Shown here: in pieces, positions 23,719 to 32,812 of the stretch
Layout of the letters: each line of letters opens with the position of its first letter
Position numbering within the stretch: position 1 is the first letter of the stretch
Source of the DNA: CAKZYD01 sp039814715
Lineage (GTDB): Bacteria; Pseudomonadota; Alphaproteobacteria; Sphingomonadales; CAKZYD01
NCBI GenBank assembly: GCA_039814715.1
Contig: JBCCAR010000023.1
Coordinates: forward strand, 1-53,051
Direction: 5' to 3'
Length of the DNA stretch: 53,051 bases
Position numbers and translations under genes: made by a program
The notes under the pieces: model-generated
Databases searched by the model: none
What the model was told of the DNA's origin: nothing
What the model saw: only the letters and a program-made list of their open reading frames with translations

Positions 23719-24290
23719 TATCCCGCTCCTTTCATGGCAATCTCTAAGCGATTAATTTTTGTCTTGAGGGACGAATCGATCATTTTCGATCCAACCTTCA
23801 CAATCAGCCCGCCAAGCAGGCTTTCATCAACGGTGACATTCACGCTCACGTCTCGGCCCATGGCCGCGCGCAGCTTTGATTTCAGTGCGTCCATCTGATT
23901 ATCGCTCAACGCGTTCGGCGCTGTTACGTCCGCAGCCACTTCGCCGCGGTGATGGGCGAGGACCTTTTGAAACGCATCAGCAATATCGCACAGAGCTGCC
24001 AATCGGCCGTTTTGCGCAAGGGTGCCGAGGAAATTTTTTGTTAAGTCGCTCGCGCCCGCGCTTTGCGCCACCGCGAGGATCGCTTTGACCTTCTGGGAAC
24101 GCTCGATACGCGGCGAGGAAACGAGCATGGCCAAATCGCCTTGCGCGTTGATGTCTTGCTTGAGCGAAGCCAATTCATCGCTAACGCGATCAATCTCACC
24201 CTTGTCACGCGCCAGCGCAAACAGCGCTGTTGCATAGCGTCCTGCGAGACCCGTCACGACGGGACGGTCTGGGGCCTGATCAACTGCCAC
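23718..24290 (-). CDS. atpH: F1 ATP synthase delta subunit
   Basis: Peripheral-stalk connector (OSCP homologue) of F1. From GTG 24290 it is 190 residues: GLAGRYATALFALA at the N-terminus, then the helical core and C-terminal GGLIVKVGSKMIDSSLKTKI signature. GTG 24290 has GGAG 10 bases upstream and gives the family length; the open frame continues to TTG 24338 without a ribosome-binding site. It is the first gene of the atp operon. The F0 genes are not here, as usual in alphaproteobacteria. The 231-base gap upstream holds TATGAT at 24427-24422 on this strand as a possible -10, but no good -35 partner. Confidence 0.95.
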   Translation of the reverse strand: MAVDQAPDRPVVTGLAGRYATALFALARDKGEIDRVSDELASLKQDINAQGDLAMLVSSPRIERSQKVKAILAVAQSAGASDLTKNFLGTLAQNGRLAALCDIADAFQKVLAHHRGEVAADVTAPNALSDNQMDALKSKLRAAMGRDVSVNVTVDESLLGGLIVKVGSKMIDSSLKTKINRLEIAMKGAG

Positions 24291-24504
24291 GTAGAGTCTT
24301 CTCCGATCTGCCTGCGCTGCCGACCATCGCCGTTTCAACTAAGCCATTGACTTATCAAGGCTTTTTTAAAATAGGAAAAGGCCACGGCCCTGCAGGAAGC
24401 GTTTCAAGTTGGCGCGGTGCTATCATAGTCTTTCTGGGACTTCAAGCGCTCTGACGCACTGCAAAAATTGTTCGCGTGCCTCCCCACTAAGTTCCTCGAA
24501 AGCC

Positions 24505-24521
24505 AAGCGTTTTTAACGCTT
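24505..24521 (-). terminator. Stem-loop after priA
   Basis: AAGCGTT-AAA-AACGCTT is a perfect 7-base-pair stem with a three-base loop immediately after the priA stop. It lacks a following T tract on this strand, so it may be a weak terminator or mRNA end-protecting structure between priA and the atp operon. Confidence 0.35.
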
Positions 24522-26702
24522 TTACAAAAACGAGTATGGATCAATATCCACCGACACCCGCACAGCCCGATTAGGGTCCACACGGCTGAGCCATTCGCGC
24601 ATGACTTGAGGCACATAAACCGAGCGTTCCGCCTTTAAAAGGAGGCGCACCCGGTGGCGTCCGCGCAGCAAAGCGAGCGGCGCAGCAGCAGGGCCCAACA
24701 CGCTAACGCCTGGCATTTGCGGCTGCTGACGCGCCAGCGACTTTGCATAGCTATGCACCTCTGCCTCCTTCTTGCCTGAAATAATAATGCCGGCCAGGCG
24801 GCCAAAGGGGGGAAGGCCGCGGCGCTTGCGCGCATCTGTTTCAGCGCTCAGAAAGCTATCGCGGTCCCCGCTGGCGAGGGCCTGCATCACGGCATGGTCT
24901 GGCATGTAGCTTTGTAGCATCACATGTCCCTCGGCCGCGCCCCTGCCAGCCCGGCCAGCCACTTGCGTCATTTGCTGAAAGGTGCGCTCGGCGGCCCGCA
25001 AATCACCGCCGCCAAGCCCCATATCCGCATCTGGCACACCCACGAAGGTGAGCTTCTCAAAATGATACCCTTTCGACACCAGCTGCGTCCCGATAATGAT
25101 ATCGACGGCGCCTGTTTCTATGGCTTCCACCATTTCAAACGCACGGCGGGGGTTTGCCATGTTATCGCTGGTGACTTGCAAGATGCGCGCTTCTGGATAG
25201 GCTTCCTCAAGCTCTTCTGCGAGCCGCTCAACCCCGGGTCCGCACGGCACCAGCGTTCCAACCGCCCCGCAGCTGGGGCATGCTTTTGGCTTAGGCATGG
25301 AAAAGCCGCAATGGTGGCACTGGAGCTTCCCAGCCAGACGGTGCTCCACCAGCCAGGCGGCGCATTGCGGGCATTCAATCCGCTCCCCGCACGCGCGGCA
25401 CAAGGTGAGCGGGGCGTAGCCGCGGCGATTGAGGAAGATGAGGGCTTGCTGCTGCTGCGCCAAGGTATGCGTAATCGCCGAGCGCATAGGCGCAGAGAGC
25501 CACTGGCCCGCAGCGGGGGCCGTGTCACGCAGATCGATCAGCGAAATGTCTGGCATCTGCGCATCGTTATGGCGTTCACGCAGCTGGGTTGCTAAGAACC
25601 GCCCACTTTGAGCATTGACCATCGTCTCCAGGCTCGGCGTTGCGGATGCGAGGAGAACAGGCGCTTTGCTGAAACCACCGCGCACCACAGCCATGTCTCT
25701 TGCATTATAGTTGATGCCATCTTCCTGCTTAAAGGCAGGGTCATGCTCTTCATCGACGACAATGGCGCACAGGTCTTTGAATGGCAAAAACAGGGCTGAG
25801 CGGGCGCCCACAACCACGCGCGCCTGGCCGGTCAGGATAGCCCGCCAAGCCCGCCTGCGCTCGGCAACGCCAAGTCCAGAATGCCAGAGAACGGGCTTTG
25901 CTTTAAAACGCGCTTCAAAACGGGAAAGCCACTGTGTCGTCAGCGCTATCTCTGGCACTAGAACCAGCGCCTGACCACCCGCCTTTTGCAGTTGGCGCGT
26001 AAGGAAATCAAAATAGACTTCGGTCTTGCCAGCGCCGGTGACACCGTCAAGCAGCAGCGGCTTTCCCTGCTGGGCATCATCCCAAAGAGCATCGGCTGCG
26101 GCCTGCTGCGCTGCGGATAGAACGATAGACGCTTGCTCTAGATCGGGCTGCAGATAAGGCGCATCAACGGACACCTCCCGGGCAATCAAAGCACCCGCTT
26201 TCGCAAGCCCCTGCACCACGCCAGCGCTGACACCGGCCTGGGCAGCAATGTCTGAGGCGGCCTGCCACGGCTTTGTGTGCGCCGCCTTGAGCGCTGCCTG
26301 GCGCTGGGGCGTTAGGCGCACATGCTTTGGGGTATCGCTAGATGGCGCATACACCGCCATGGTTGGAGCACCGTCCAACGCTTCTTTCACGCTCATGGCC
26401 ATTTTCAGCACGGACCCGGGGGAAGCGAGATAATAGCCCGCGACCCATTCTGCAAAGCGCAAGGTCTCCACCGGCAAGGGCGGCAGGTCGAGCACTTCTT
26501 TGATGGGCCGTAATTTGTCTGCCGGAACAGGCTTTGACGTGAGGCCAGCGTCATCCCAAACGACCCCTAGGACGGTGCGCGGGCCGAGCGGGACTTTTAC
26601 AAAACTGCCGGGCGGCGGCGGTGTATCGGGAGCGAGATAATCCAGCAGTCCGAGCTGCACAGCAGGCGTTAAAACGGGCAGGCGCTGAGGGCTTTGAGAC
26701 AT
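24522..26702 (-). CDS. priA: Primosomal protein N' (PriA helicase)
   Basis: Superfamily 2 DNA helicase that restarts collapsed replication forks. 726 residues: N-terminal 3'-end-binding domain (LLDYLAPD, VPLGPRTVLGVVW), winged helix, helicase core with P-loop TGAGKTEVYF (~228) and DEEHDPAFKQED (~316), then eight zinc-ligand cysteines (CRACGERIECPQC, CHHCGF, CPSCG), and helicase motifs V-VI (IGTQLVSKGYHFE, TQVAGRAGRG). ATG 26702 is chosen over GTG 26726, eight codons upstream, because PriA-like sequence begins there; neither has a strong ribosome-binding site. Divergent from the transaldolase gene. Confidence 0.97.
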   Translation of the reverse strand: MSQSPQRLPVLTPAVQLGLLDYLAPDTPPPPGSFVKVPLGPRTVLGVVWDDAGLTSKPVPADKLRPIKEVLDLPPLPVETLRFAEWVAGYYLASPGSVLKMAMSVKEALDGAPTMAVYAPSSDTPKHVRLTPQRQAALKAAHTKPWQAASDIAAQAGVSAGVVQGLAKAGALIAREVSVDAPYLQPDLEQASIVLSAAQQAAADALWDDAQQGKPLLLDGVTGAGKTEVYFDFLTRQLQKAGGQALVLVPEIALTTQWLSRFEARFKAKPVLWHSGLGVAERRRAWRAILTGQARVVVGARSALFLPFKDLCAIVVDEEHDPAFKQEDGINYNARDMAVVRGGFSKAPVLLASATPSLETMVNAQSGRFLATQLRERHNDAQMPDISLIDLRDTAPAAGQWLSAPMRSAITHTLAQQQQALIFLNRRGYAPLTLCRACGERIECPQCAAWLVEHRLAGKLQCHHCGFSMPKPKACPSCGAVGTLVPCGPGVERLAEELEEAYPEARILQVTSDNMANPRRAFEMVEAIETGAVDIIIGTQLVSKGYHFEKLTFVGVPDADMGLGGGDLRAAERTFQQMTQVAGRAGRGAAEGHVMLQSYMPDHAVMQALASGDRDSFLSAETDARKRRGLPPFGRLAGIIISGKKEAEVHSYAKSLARQQPQMPGVSVLGPAAAPLALLRGRHRVRLLLKAERSVYVPQVMREWLSRVDPNRAVRVSVDIDPYSFL

Positions 26703-26832
26703 ATCACGGGCACACTGACGCGCCACTTACGCCGCGCCAAGTTTAAAATGTCATTTTCCACCGCTTGTTTTCATGCTGCCAGCGCGATACCGTCAGCGAT
26801 CATGGAATAGAGCGTGCAAAGGCGAGCCAGAG

Positions 26833-27486
26833 ATGAAGTTTTTTGTTGATACCGCGAACGTAGATGACATTCGCGACATGAGCGCCACCGGCCTTCTGGA
26901 CGGCGTGACAACAAACCCGTCTTTGATTCACAAGTCCGGCCGAGACTTTATGGACGTGACCAAAGAAATCGCGTCCATCGTTGATGGGCCGGTTAGCGCG
27001 GAAACTGTAGCGCTCGATCATGAGACAATGCTCAAAGAAGGCCTCAAACTGGCAAAAATTGCTGACAATATTGCCGTTAAAGTCCCGCTCACTTTGGATG
27101 GGCTTAAGACGTGTAAGGCCCTGCGATCAGAGGGTATCATGGTGAATGTGACGCTTTGCTTCTCAGCCAATCAGGCTCTGCTGGCAGCAAAAGCCGATGC
27201 TACGTTCATTTCGCCCTTTGTCGGCCGCCATGATGATGTGAGCTTTGATGGTATGGACCTCATCGCCGACATTCGCACGATTTACGACAATTATGATTTT
27301 GATACGGAGATTTTGGTCGCCAGCATTCGCCACCCAGTCCATGTGCTGGAATCAGCGCGCATCGGCGCGGACGTGGCAACCATGCCAGCGGATGTCATCC
27401 GCAAGCTGTTTAATCACCCGCTCACCGACAAAGGCCTTGATGGCTTTTTGAAGGACTGGGCAGCCACTGGCCAAACCATCCTCTAG
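26833..27486 (+). CDS. tal: Transaldolase / fructose-6-phosphate aldolase-like protein
   Basis: Small class-I aldolase, 217 residues, of the TalC/Fsa subfamily. The N-terminus MKFFVDTANVDDIR, TTNPSL, the Schiff-base lysine Lys83 in NIAVKVPLT (Lys85 in E. coli FsaA) and the C-terminal VATMPADVIRKL region are all present. Transaldolase in the pentose phosphate pathway is more likely than fructose-6-phosphate aldolase, but sequence alone does not separate them. ATG 26833 is selected because the family begins MKFF; the frame stays open from 26773. The 130-base gap to priA is the shared divergent promoter region; I could not find a convincing -35/-10 pair in it. Confidence 0.95.
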   Translation: MKFFVDTANVDDIRDMSATGLLDGVTTNPSLIHKSGRDFMDVTKEIASIVDGPVSAETVALDHETMLKEGLKLAKIADNIAVKVPLTLDGLKTCKALRSEGIMVNVTLCFSANQALLAAKADATFISPFVGRHDDVSFDGMDLIADIRTIYDNYDFDTEILVASIRHPVHVLESARIGADVATMPADVIRKLFNHPLTDKGLDGFLKDWAATGQTIL

Positions 27487-27515
27487 CCCGAACGAAAAAG
27501 GACGCCCCGCCGCAT

Positions 27516-28235
27516 ATGACCCGTTCCCTTGAGCCGCAGACCGACCACGATCGTGAACCACTCGCCGCGCGGCTGACGGACGACGATGTGGCAGCGTTTC
27601 TAGAGACACGGCCGGACTTCTTCATTCAAAACCCGGATGTGCTTACTGCGCTTGAACTCCCAGCGCGCACGAGTGAAAGCGGCATTACAGATTTTCACGC
27701 TTATGCACTCTCAGCGCTGCGCGAAAAGGTAAAAATGCTGCAAAGCGTACAAGATGATTTGACCGGCATAATTCGCGATAATATTCGCACGCAGGAGACC
27801 ATTCACGAAGCCGTTCTTGCTGCAGTAGAAGCGCCGGATCAAGAAAGCTTTTTGCACTGCGTGCTCCAGCGCTGGAGCGATATTTTAGATGTCGAAGCCG
27901 TCGCGCTTGGCCTGCTGAGCCCGCCCGATGAGAAGCTCAAGAGCGGCAACTTGGCAAAGCTGACGGCGGAGGACATTGATGCGCGCTTTGAAGGCAGCGA
28001 CGACAATGGCGGCGACCCACACACCTTGTTTTTAAACATCGACGGCGATGAACCGCTGTTTGGCCCGGCCGCGCCGCTTATTCAAAGCTGCGTCCTTATG
28101 CGCATGTGCGCCGAGCAAGGCAGCATCGGCATCCTTGCCTTGGGTTGGCGTGAAAAAGATGGCTTTGGCCCAGGCCGCGGCACGGAGACGTTGCAATTTT
28201 TAACCCGCAGCCTGTCCGCGCTCATTGAACAGTGA
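27516..28235 (+). CDS. DUF484 family protein
   Basis: A 239-residue cytoplasmic protein of the DUF484 family, which has a GAF-like fold and is commonly encoded directly upstream of xerC. The N-terminal hallmark VAAFLETRPDFFIQNPDVL is clear (~27-46), followed by a helix (LREKVKMLQSVQDDL) and a GAF-like half (~95-235). Its function is not established; the fixed link to xerC suggests a role near recombination or cell division. It overlaps xerC by four bases (GTGA). Confidence 0.9.
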   Translation: MTRSLEPQTDHDREPLAARLTDDDVAAFLETRPDFFIQNPDVLTALELPARTSESGITDFHAYALSALREKVKMLQSVQDDLTGIIRDNIRTQETIHEAVLAAVEAPDQESFLHCVLQRWSDILDVEAVALGLLSPPDEKLKSGNLAKLTAEDIDARFEGSDDNGGDPHTLFLNIDGDEPLFGPAAPLIQSCVLMRMCAEQGSIGILALGWREKDGFGPGRGTETLQFLTRSLSALIEQ

Positions 28236-29152
28236 CCCCCGGGGCCAGCGCGAATGACGCCGTGCGTGCTTGGCGCGAGACGCTGGAAACAGCGGGGCAT
28301 TATGCAGGCCATACGCAAATAGCCTATGTGCAAGATACCGAGCAATTCCTCGATTTTCTAACGGACCACCAAGCCAGCACGCCGACCTGGGCTGCCCTGA
28401 GTGAGATTTCTATCGCTGATTTGCGCGCTCTGCTGAGCCATTGGCGCCGCAGCGGACTTGGCGCGGCCAGCTGCGCGCGCAAGCTATCTTCCATTAGAGC
28501 GTTTTATCGACATTTAGAAGAACAGGGCCTTCAAGCGCCGCCAGCACTGGCTCTTATTCAATCGCCGAAGCTACCAAAACGCACGCCGCGCCCGCTCGAT
28601 GAAAAGGCAAGTGAGGCCCTCACAGCCATGGCCAGCAAAGGCCATGATAAACAAGATGACTGGATATCGGCGCGCGATGGGGCTGTGCTATTGCTGCTCT
28701 ATGGCGCCGGCCTGCGCATTTCAGAGGCTCTGGCGCTGACCCCGCAGCACCTAGAAAGCGATATGCTTCGCATTGTGGGGAAAGGCAATAAAACACGGCT
28801 GGTGCCCTTGCTGCCAGCCGTTAGCGCAGCAGTAGACGCCTATGAGGCCCTATGCCCGCATGTCCTGACCGGTGATGCGCCATTGTTCCGATCTGTACGC
28901 GGCAAGGCGCTTGGCGCCTCGGCAGTGCAATCGGTTGTGCGCAAACTGCGCAGCGCTCTTGGCCTGCCAGACAGCGTGACGCCGCACGCTCTGCGCCACA
29001 GCTTTGCGACGCACTTGTTAAACAACGGGGCTGATCTGCGCGTGATCCAGGACCTGTTAGGCCATGCCAATCTGTCGACGACGCAGGTCTATACGAAAGT
29101 GCAGACCCAGCGTCTTGTCGACACCATTAAAGACTTCCATCCGCGCGGATAA
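28232..29152 (+). CDS. xerC: Tyrosine recombinase XerC
   Basis: Resolves chromosome dimers at dif together with XerD. 306 residues with a core-binding N-terminal domain and catalytic domain: Arg in GAGLRISEAL, Lys in GKGNKTRLVP, HALRHSFATH, LGHANLSTT and the nucleophile Tyr287 in QVYTKV. GTG 28232 overlaps the DUF484 stop. The DUF484 partner supports XerC over XerD. It converges on pccA with a six-base gap. Confidence 0.95.
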   Translation: MTPGASANDAVRAWRETLETAGHYAGHTQIAYVQDTEQFLDFLTDHQASTPTWAALSEISIADLRALLSHWRRSGLGAASCARKLSSIRAFYRHLEEQGLQAPPALALIQSPKLPKRTPRPLDEKASEALTAMASKGHDKQDDWISARDGAVLLLLYGAGLRISEALALTPQHLESDMLRIVGKGNKTRLVPLLPAVSAAVDAYEALCPHVLTGDAPLFRSVRGKALGASAVQSVVRKLRSALGLPDSVTPHALRHSFATHLLNNGADLRVIQDLLGHANLSTTQVYTKVQTQRLVDTIKDFHPRG

Positions 29153-29158
29153 AACCCT

Positions 29159-31156
29159 CTATTCAAATTCCATAATCACAGCGTCCACAGCCAAGCTGTC
29201 GCCAGGCTCTGCTAGGATTTTAGAGATCGTAGCCTTGCGTTCCGCGCGCAGAATGTTTTCCATCTTCATGGCTTCCACGACCGCCAGCGCTTGGCCGACT
29301 TCCACCTCCTGCCCTTCTTCCACGTCCACGCGGACGATCAGGCCTGGCATGGGGCAAAGCAGCAGATTGGACGTATCAGGCGCGACTTTCTCAATCATAT
29401 GGTGAGACAACGCGGCAATGCGCTCCGGCAAGACGCTCACATCCGCTTTCGTCCCATTGGCCGACATTTTATAGCCAATGGCCCCGCGGTCGATCTCAAT
29501 GGTGACACTTTCGCCGCCAATATCGCCTTTAAAGCGGACATCACCTGGGCGCCAGCTGTCATCGATTGCAATTTCTTCCCCATCAATCGTGACAAGCCAA
29601 TGATCACTTTGGCCTGCCACGCTGACTTTGTGTTCCCCGCCAGCAACCTTAACCAGGCGCTCAGGTCCATAAGGCGATGAGTGCCCATTGAGCTGGCCGG
29701 AGATACGCGATGCACGGCCCACTTCGATGGCGTTGCACACAGCAGCGACAGCCACAAAGCGGGTCTTGAGATGCTCTGTGAGCGGCGTGCCTTCAAAGCC
29801 ATCAGGATATTCTTCAGCAATAAAGGCTGTGGTGATGTTGCCAGACCGGAAACGCTCGTTTTGCATCACGGCATTGACGAAATCGATATTGTTGCCGCAG
29901 CCGCGCACATAATAGTCATTCAGGGCATCAATTTGCATATCAATGGCTTCAAGGCGGGTTGGCGCCCAGGTGCACAGCTTGGCGATCATGGGGTCGTAGA
30001 ACATGGAGATTTCAGAGCCCTCCACGACGCCGGTATCCACGCGGACTTTTTTGTCGCCCTCAAGCACCTCTTCAGGTGCAATGTATTTCACCAACCGGCC
30101 GATGGCGGGGAGAAAATTACGGTACGGGTCTTCTGCATAAACACGGTTTTCAATGGCCCAGCCGTTTATGCCGATATCATCTTGCGTGAAGGGCAGTTTT
30201 TCGCCGTAAGCGACGCGGATCATGTTCTCAACAAGATCAATGCCCGTGATCAGCTCAGTGACCGGATGCTCCACTTGAAGACGGGTATTCATTTCGAGGA
30301 AGTAGAAGGATTTGTCCGCGCCAACCACGAACTCTACCGTGCCGGCCGAATAATACCCAACGGCTTTAGCCAGCGCGGCAGATTGTTCGCCCATAGCCTT
30401 GCGCATCTCGGGGTCCACAAACGGGCTCGGCGCTTCTTCCACTACCTTTTGGTGGCGGCGCTGAACAGAGCACTCGCGCTCATTAAGATAGATGACGTTG
30501 CCGTGCTTGTCGCCGATCAGCTGGATTTCAATATGGCGCGGTTCCACCACGAACTTTTCAATGAAAATCCGTCCATCACCAAAGGAAGCAATGGCTTCGT
30601 TGCGCGCGCTGTCGAAGTTTTCCTGCACTTCCTGCTCAGAATGCGCGATGCGCATGCCTTTGCCGCCGCCGCCTGCTGAGGCTTTGATCATCACTGGATA
30701 GCCGATGTCAGCGGCGATTTTCACAGCTTCATCAGCGTCAGCAATTTCGCCGATGTACCCTGGCACGGTGGAGACGCCTGCAGCATTGGCAATTTTCTTC
30801 GATTCAATCTTATCGCCCATATCCGCAATGGCGTTGGCGGGCGGACCGATGAAAGCAATGCCCGCTTCGTCGAGCGCCTTTGCGAAGCTTTCACGTTCTG
30901 ACAAGAAGCCATACCCAGGGTGGACAGCCTCCGCGCCAGTATCCTTGCAAGCTTGAATGATTTTGTCTGCCAGCAAATAGGATTGCGCCGCCGGCGGGGG
31001 ACCTAAATGAACGGCTTCATCAGCCATTTCCACATGCAGGGCTGCTTCATCCGCATCAGAATAAACGGCCACCGTCTTGATGCCCATTTTGCGGGCTGAC
31101 TTGATGACTCGGCAGGCAATTTCGCCGCGGTTGGCAATGAGAATTTTTTTAAACAT
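29159..31156 (-). CDS. pccA: Propionyl-CoA carboxylase alpha subunit (biotin carboxylase/carrier)
   Basis: Carboxylates biotin with bicarbonate and ATP, then presents it to the beta subunit, turning propionyl-CoA into methylmalonyl-CoA. 665 residues: biotin carboxylase domain (~1-445, MFKKILIANRGEIA, ASAGGGGKGMR, ERECSVQRRHQKVVEE, EMNTRLQVEHPVTE), a BT-type linker domain (~480-590) and a biotinyl domain with Lys631 in EAMKMEN. The length and BT linker fit PccA and not AccC (about 450). Second gene of pccBA, 20 bases behind pccB. Confidence 0.96.
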   Translation of the reverse strand: MFKKILIANRGEIACRVIKSARKMGIKTVAVYSDADEAALHVEMADEAVHLGPPPAAQSYLLADKIIQACKDTGAEAVHPGYGFLSERESFAKALDEAGIAFIGPPANAIADMGDKIESKKIANAAGVSTVPGYIGEIADADEAVKIAADIGYPVMIKASAGGGGKGMRIAHSEQEVQENFDSARNEAIASFGDGRIFIEKFVVEPRHIEIQLIGDKHGNVIYLNERECSVQRRHQKVVEEAPSPFVDPEMRKAMGEQSAALAKAVGYYSAGTVEFVVGADKSFYFLEMNTRLQVEHPVTELITGIDLVENMIRVAYGEKLPFTQDDIGINGWAIENRVYAEDPYRNFLPAIGRLVKYIAPEEVLEGDKKVRVDTGVVEGSEISMFYDPMIAKLCTWAPTRLEAIDMQIDALNDYYVRGCGNNIDFVNAVMQNERFRSGNITTAFIAEEYPDGFEGTPLTEHLKTRFVAVAAVCNAIEVGRASRISGQLNGHSSPYGPERLVKVAGGEHKVSVAGQSDHWLVTIDGEEIAIDDSWRPGDVRFKGDIGGESVTIEIDRGAIGYKMSANGTKADVSVLPERIAALSHHMIEKVAPDTSNLLLCPMPGLIVRVDVEEGQEVEVGQALAVVEAMKMENILRAERKATISKILAEPGDSLAVDAVIMEFE

Positions 31157-31176
31157 GGCTCTTAAACTCCCAGACC

Positions 31177-32709
31177 CTAAAGCGGCAGGTTATTGTGTTT
31201 TTTCCACGGACGCTCTTCGCGCTTGGTGCGCAGTTTGCGCAGCGCGCCAGCAACCCGGCGGCGGGTGGAATGGGGCATGATGACTTCGTCAATAAAGCCT
31301 TTGGAGGCTGCCACGAACGGGTTGGCAAAGCGGTCTTCATATTCCTTGGTGAGCTCTGCAATGCGATCGGGGTCGCCCATATCTTTGCGGAAAATGATTT
31401 CCACTGCGCCTTTTGCGCCCATCACAGCGATTTCAGCCGTCGGCCAAGCATAATTAACATCGGCCTTCATGTGTTTGGACGCCATCACCACATAAGCGCC
31501 GCCATAAGCCTTGCGGGTAATGATCGTGATCTTGGGCACTGTCGCTTCGCCATAGGCAAATAGCAGTTTGGCGCCGTGCTTAATGATCCCGCTGTGTTCC
31601 TGGCCGACACCTGGCAGGAAGCCAGGCACATCCACAAAGGTCACGATTGGAATATTGAAGCAATCGCAGAAACGGACAAACCGCGCTGCCTTTTTGGCAG
31701 AATTGATATCCAGCACACCGGCCAAGTGCATGGGCTGGTTTGCAACAATGCCAATGGTTTTGCCTTCAATGCGGCCAAAACCGATGATGATGTTGGGGGC
31801 ATGGCCAGGCTGTAGCTCAAAGAAATCGCCTTCATCGACAGTTTTCTCAATCAGCTCATGCATATCATAAGGCTGGTTCGGGTTGGGCGGAACGAGCGTA
31901 TCCAGGCTCATCTCAATCCGGTTTGGATCGTCAAAGCTTGGAATCTCTGGCGGGGCTTCGCGGTTATTGAGCGGCAAAAAGTCGAAGAAGCGGCGCGTCT
32001 GCGTCAACGCTTCAACATCATTTTCTAGCGCCAAATCAGCAACAGATGACTTTGTGGAGTGAGCGACCGCTCCGCCCAATTCTTCCTGAGTGACTTCCTC
32101 ATTCGTGACGGTCTTCACCACATCTGGACCAGTGACAAACATGTACGAGCTATCTTTGACCATGAAGATAAAGTCCGTCATGGCAGGCGAATACACCGCC
32201 CCGCCTGCACATGGCCCCATGATCATGGAGATTTGCGGCACGACGCCGGAGGCTTCAATGTTGCGCTGAAAAACATCGCCGTAGCCAGCAAGGGAGTTAA
32301 CGCCCTCTTGAATGCGCGCGCCGCCGGAATCATTCAGGCCAATAACCGGGCACCCAGTTTGCAGGGCCATATCCATGATCTTGCAAATCTTTCGCGAGTG
32401 CGCTGCCGATAAAGACCCACCGAACACCGTGAAATCCTGGCAGAAAACATAGACCAACCGCCCGTTGATGGTGCCTGATCCTGTCACCACACTGTCGCCG
32501 GGGACGCGCTGGTCTTCCATGCCAAAATCCGTGCAATCATGCTCAGCAAACATGTCGACTTCTTCAAAGCTGCCTTCGTCCAGCAGCACATCAATGCGTT
32601 CACGCGCCGTCAGCCGGCCTTTTGAATGTTGCCCATCAATGCGTTTTTGCCCGCCGCCAAGGCGCGCCTGCGCACGCTTGTCTTCCAAAACTTCAAGGAT
32701 TTGACGCAT
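31177..32709 (-). CDS. pccB: Propionyl-CoA carboxylase beta subunit (carboxyltransferase)
   Basis: Carboxyltransferase half of propionyl-CoA carboxylase. 510 residues, the usual PccB length, with a crotonase-type carboxyltransferase fold: GRLTARERID, QDFTVFGGSL, NDSGGARIQEG, GPCAGGAVYSPA in the N-half and FVDVPGFLPGVGQE, ITRKAYGGAYVVM in the C-half. ATG 32709 has GAGAGGG about six bases upstream; an ORF extension to 32775 is non-conserved and covers the promoter. With pccA it feeds propionyl-CoA from odd-chain fatty acids and branched amino acids towards succinyl-CoA. Confidence 0.96.
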   Translation of the reverse strand: MRQILEVLEDKRAQARLGGGQKRIDGQHSKGRLTARERIDVLLDEGSFEEVDMFAEHDCTDFGMEDQRVPGDSVVTGSGTINGRLVYVFCQDFTVFGGSLSAAHSRKICKIMDMALQTGCPVIGLNDSGGARIQEGVNSLAGYGDVFQRNIEASGVVPQISMIMGPCAGGAVYSPAMTDFIFMVKDSSYMFVTGPDVVKTVTNEEVTQEELGGAVAHSTKSSVADLALENDVEALTQTRRFFDFLPLNNREAPPEIPSFDDPNRIEMSLDTLVPPNPNQPYDMHELIEKTVDEGDFFELQPGHAPNIIIGFGRIEGKTIGIVANQPMHLAGVLDINSAKKAARFVRFCDCFNIPIVTFVDVPGFLPGVGQEHSGIIKHGAKLLFAYGEATVPKITIITRKAYGGAYVVMASKHMKADVNYAWPTAEIAVMGAKGAVEIIFRKDMGDPDRIAELTKEYEDRFANPFVAASKGFIDEVIMPHSTRRRVAGALRKLRTKREERPWKKHNNLPL

Positions 32710-32739
32710 GTAAGCCCTCTCAAAATCAGATTGCCGCGC

Positions 32740-32768
32740 CATATAAAAAGGGTCGACGCGTTTTACAA
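32740..32768 (-). promoter_or_regulatory. Promoter candidate for pccBA
   Basis: On the - strand TTGTAA (32768-32763), a 17-base spacer and TATATG (32745-32740) match consensus at 4 of 6 positions each with ideal spacing. Transcription would start near 32733, about 24 bases before the pccB start. It gives pccBA their own control apart from the ATP12 gene upstream. Confidence 0.5.
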
Positions 32769-32779
32769 ATACCACGCTC

Positions 32780-32798
32780 GATAGGCGGGAAACCTATC
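32780..32798. promoter_or_regulatory. Inverted repeat upstream of pccB promoter
   Basis: GATAGG and CCTATC are perfect 6-base arms around a 7-base spacer, ending 12 bases upstream of the pccB -35 box. It could be an activator site for propionate-responsive control or a weak stem at the end of the ATP12 transcript; there is no T tract, which favours the former. It does not match the TTTGCAAA pair of PccR. Confidence 0.3.
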
Positions 32799-32812
32799 AA
32801 AACCGCCTCGCT

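Noticed and set aside
29681..30679. 332-codon open frame antisense to pccA
   Set aside because: It lies fully inside a well-conserved gene, has no recognisable domain or ribosome-binding site, and follows from the codon pattern of the other strand.
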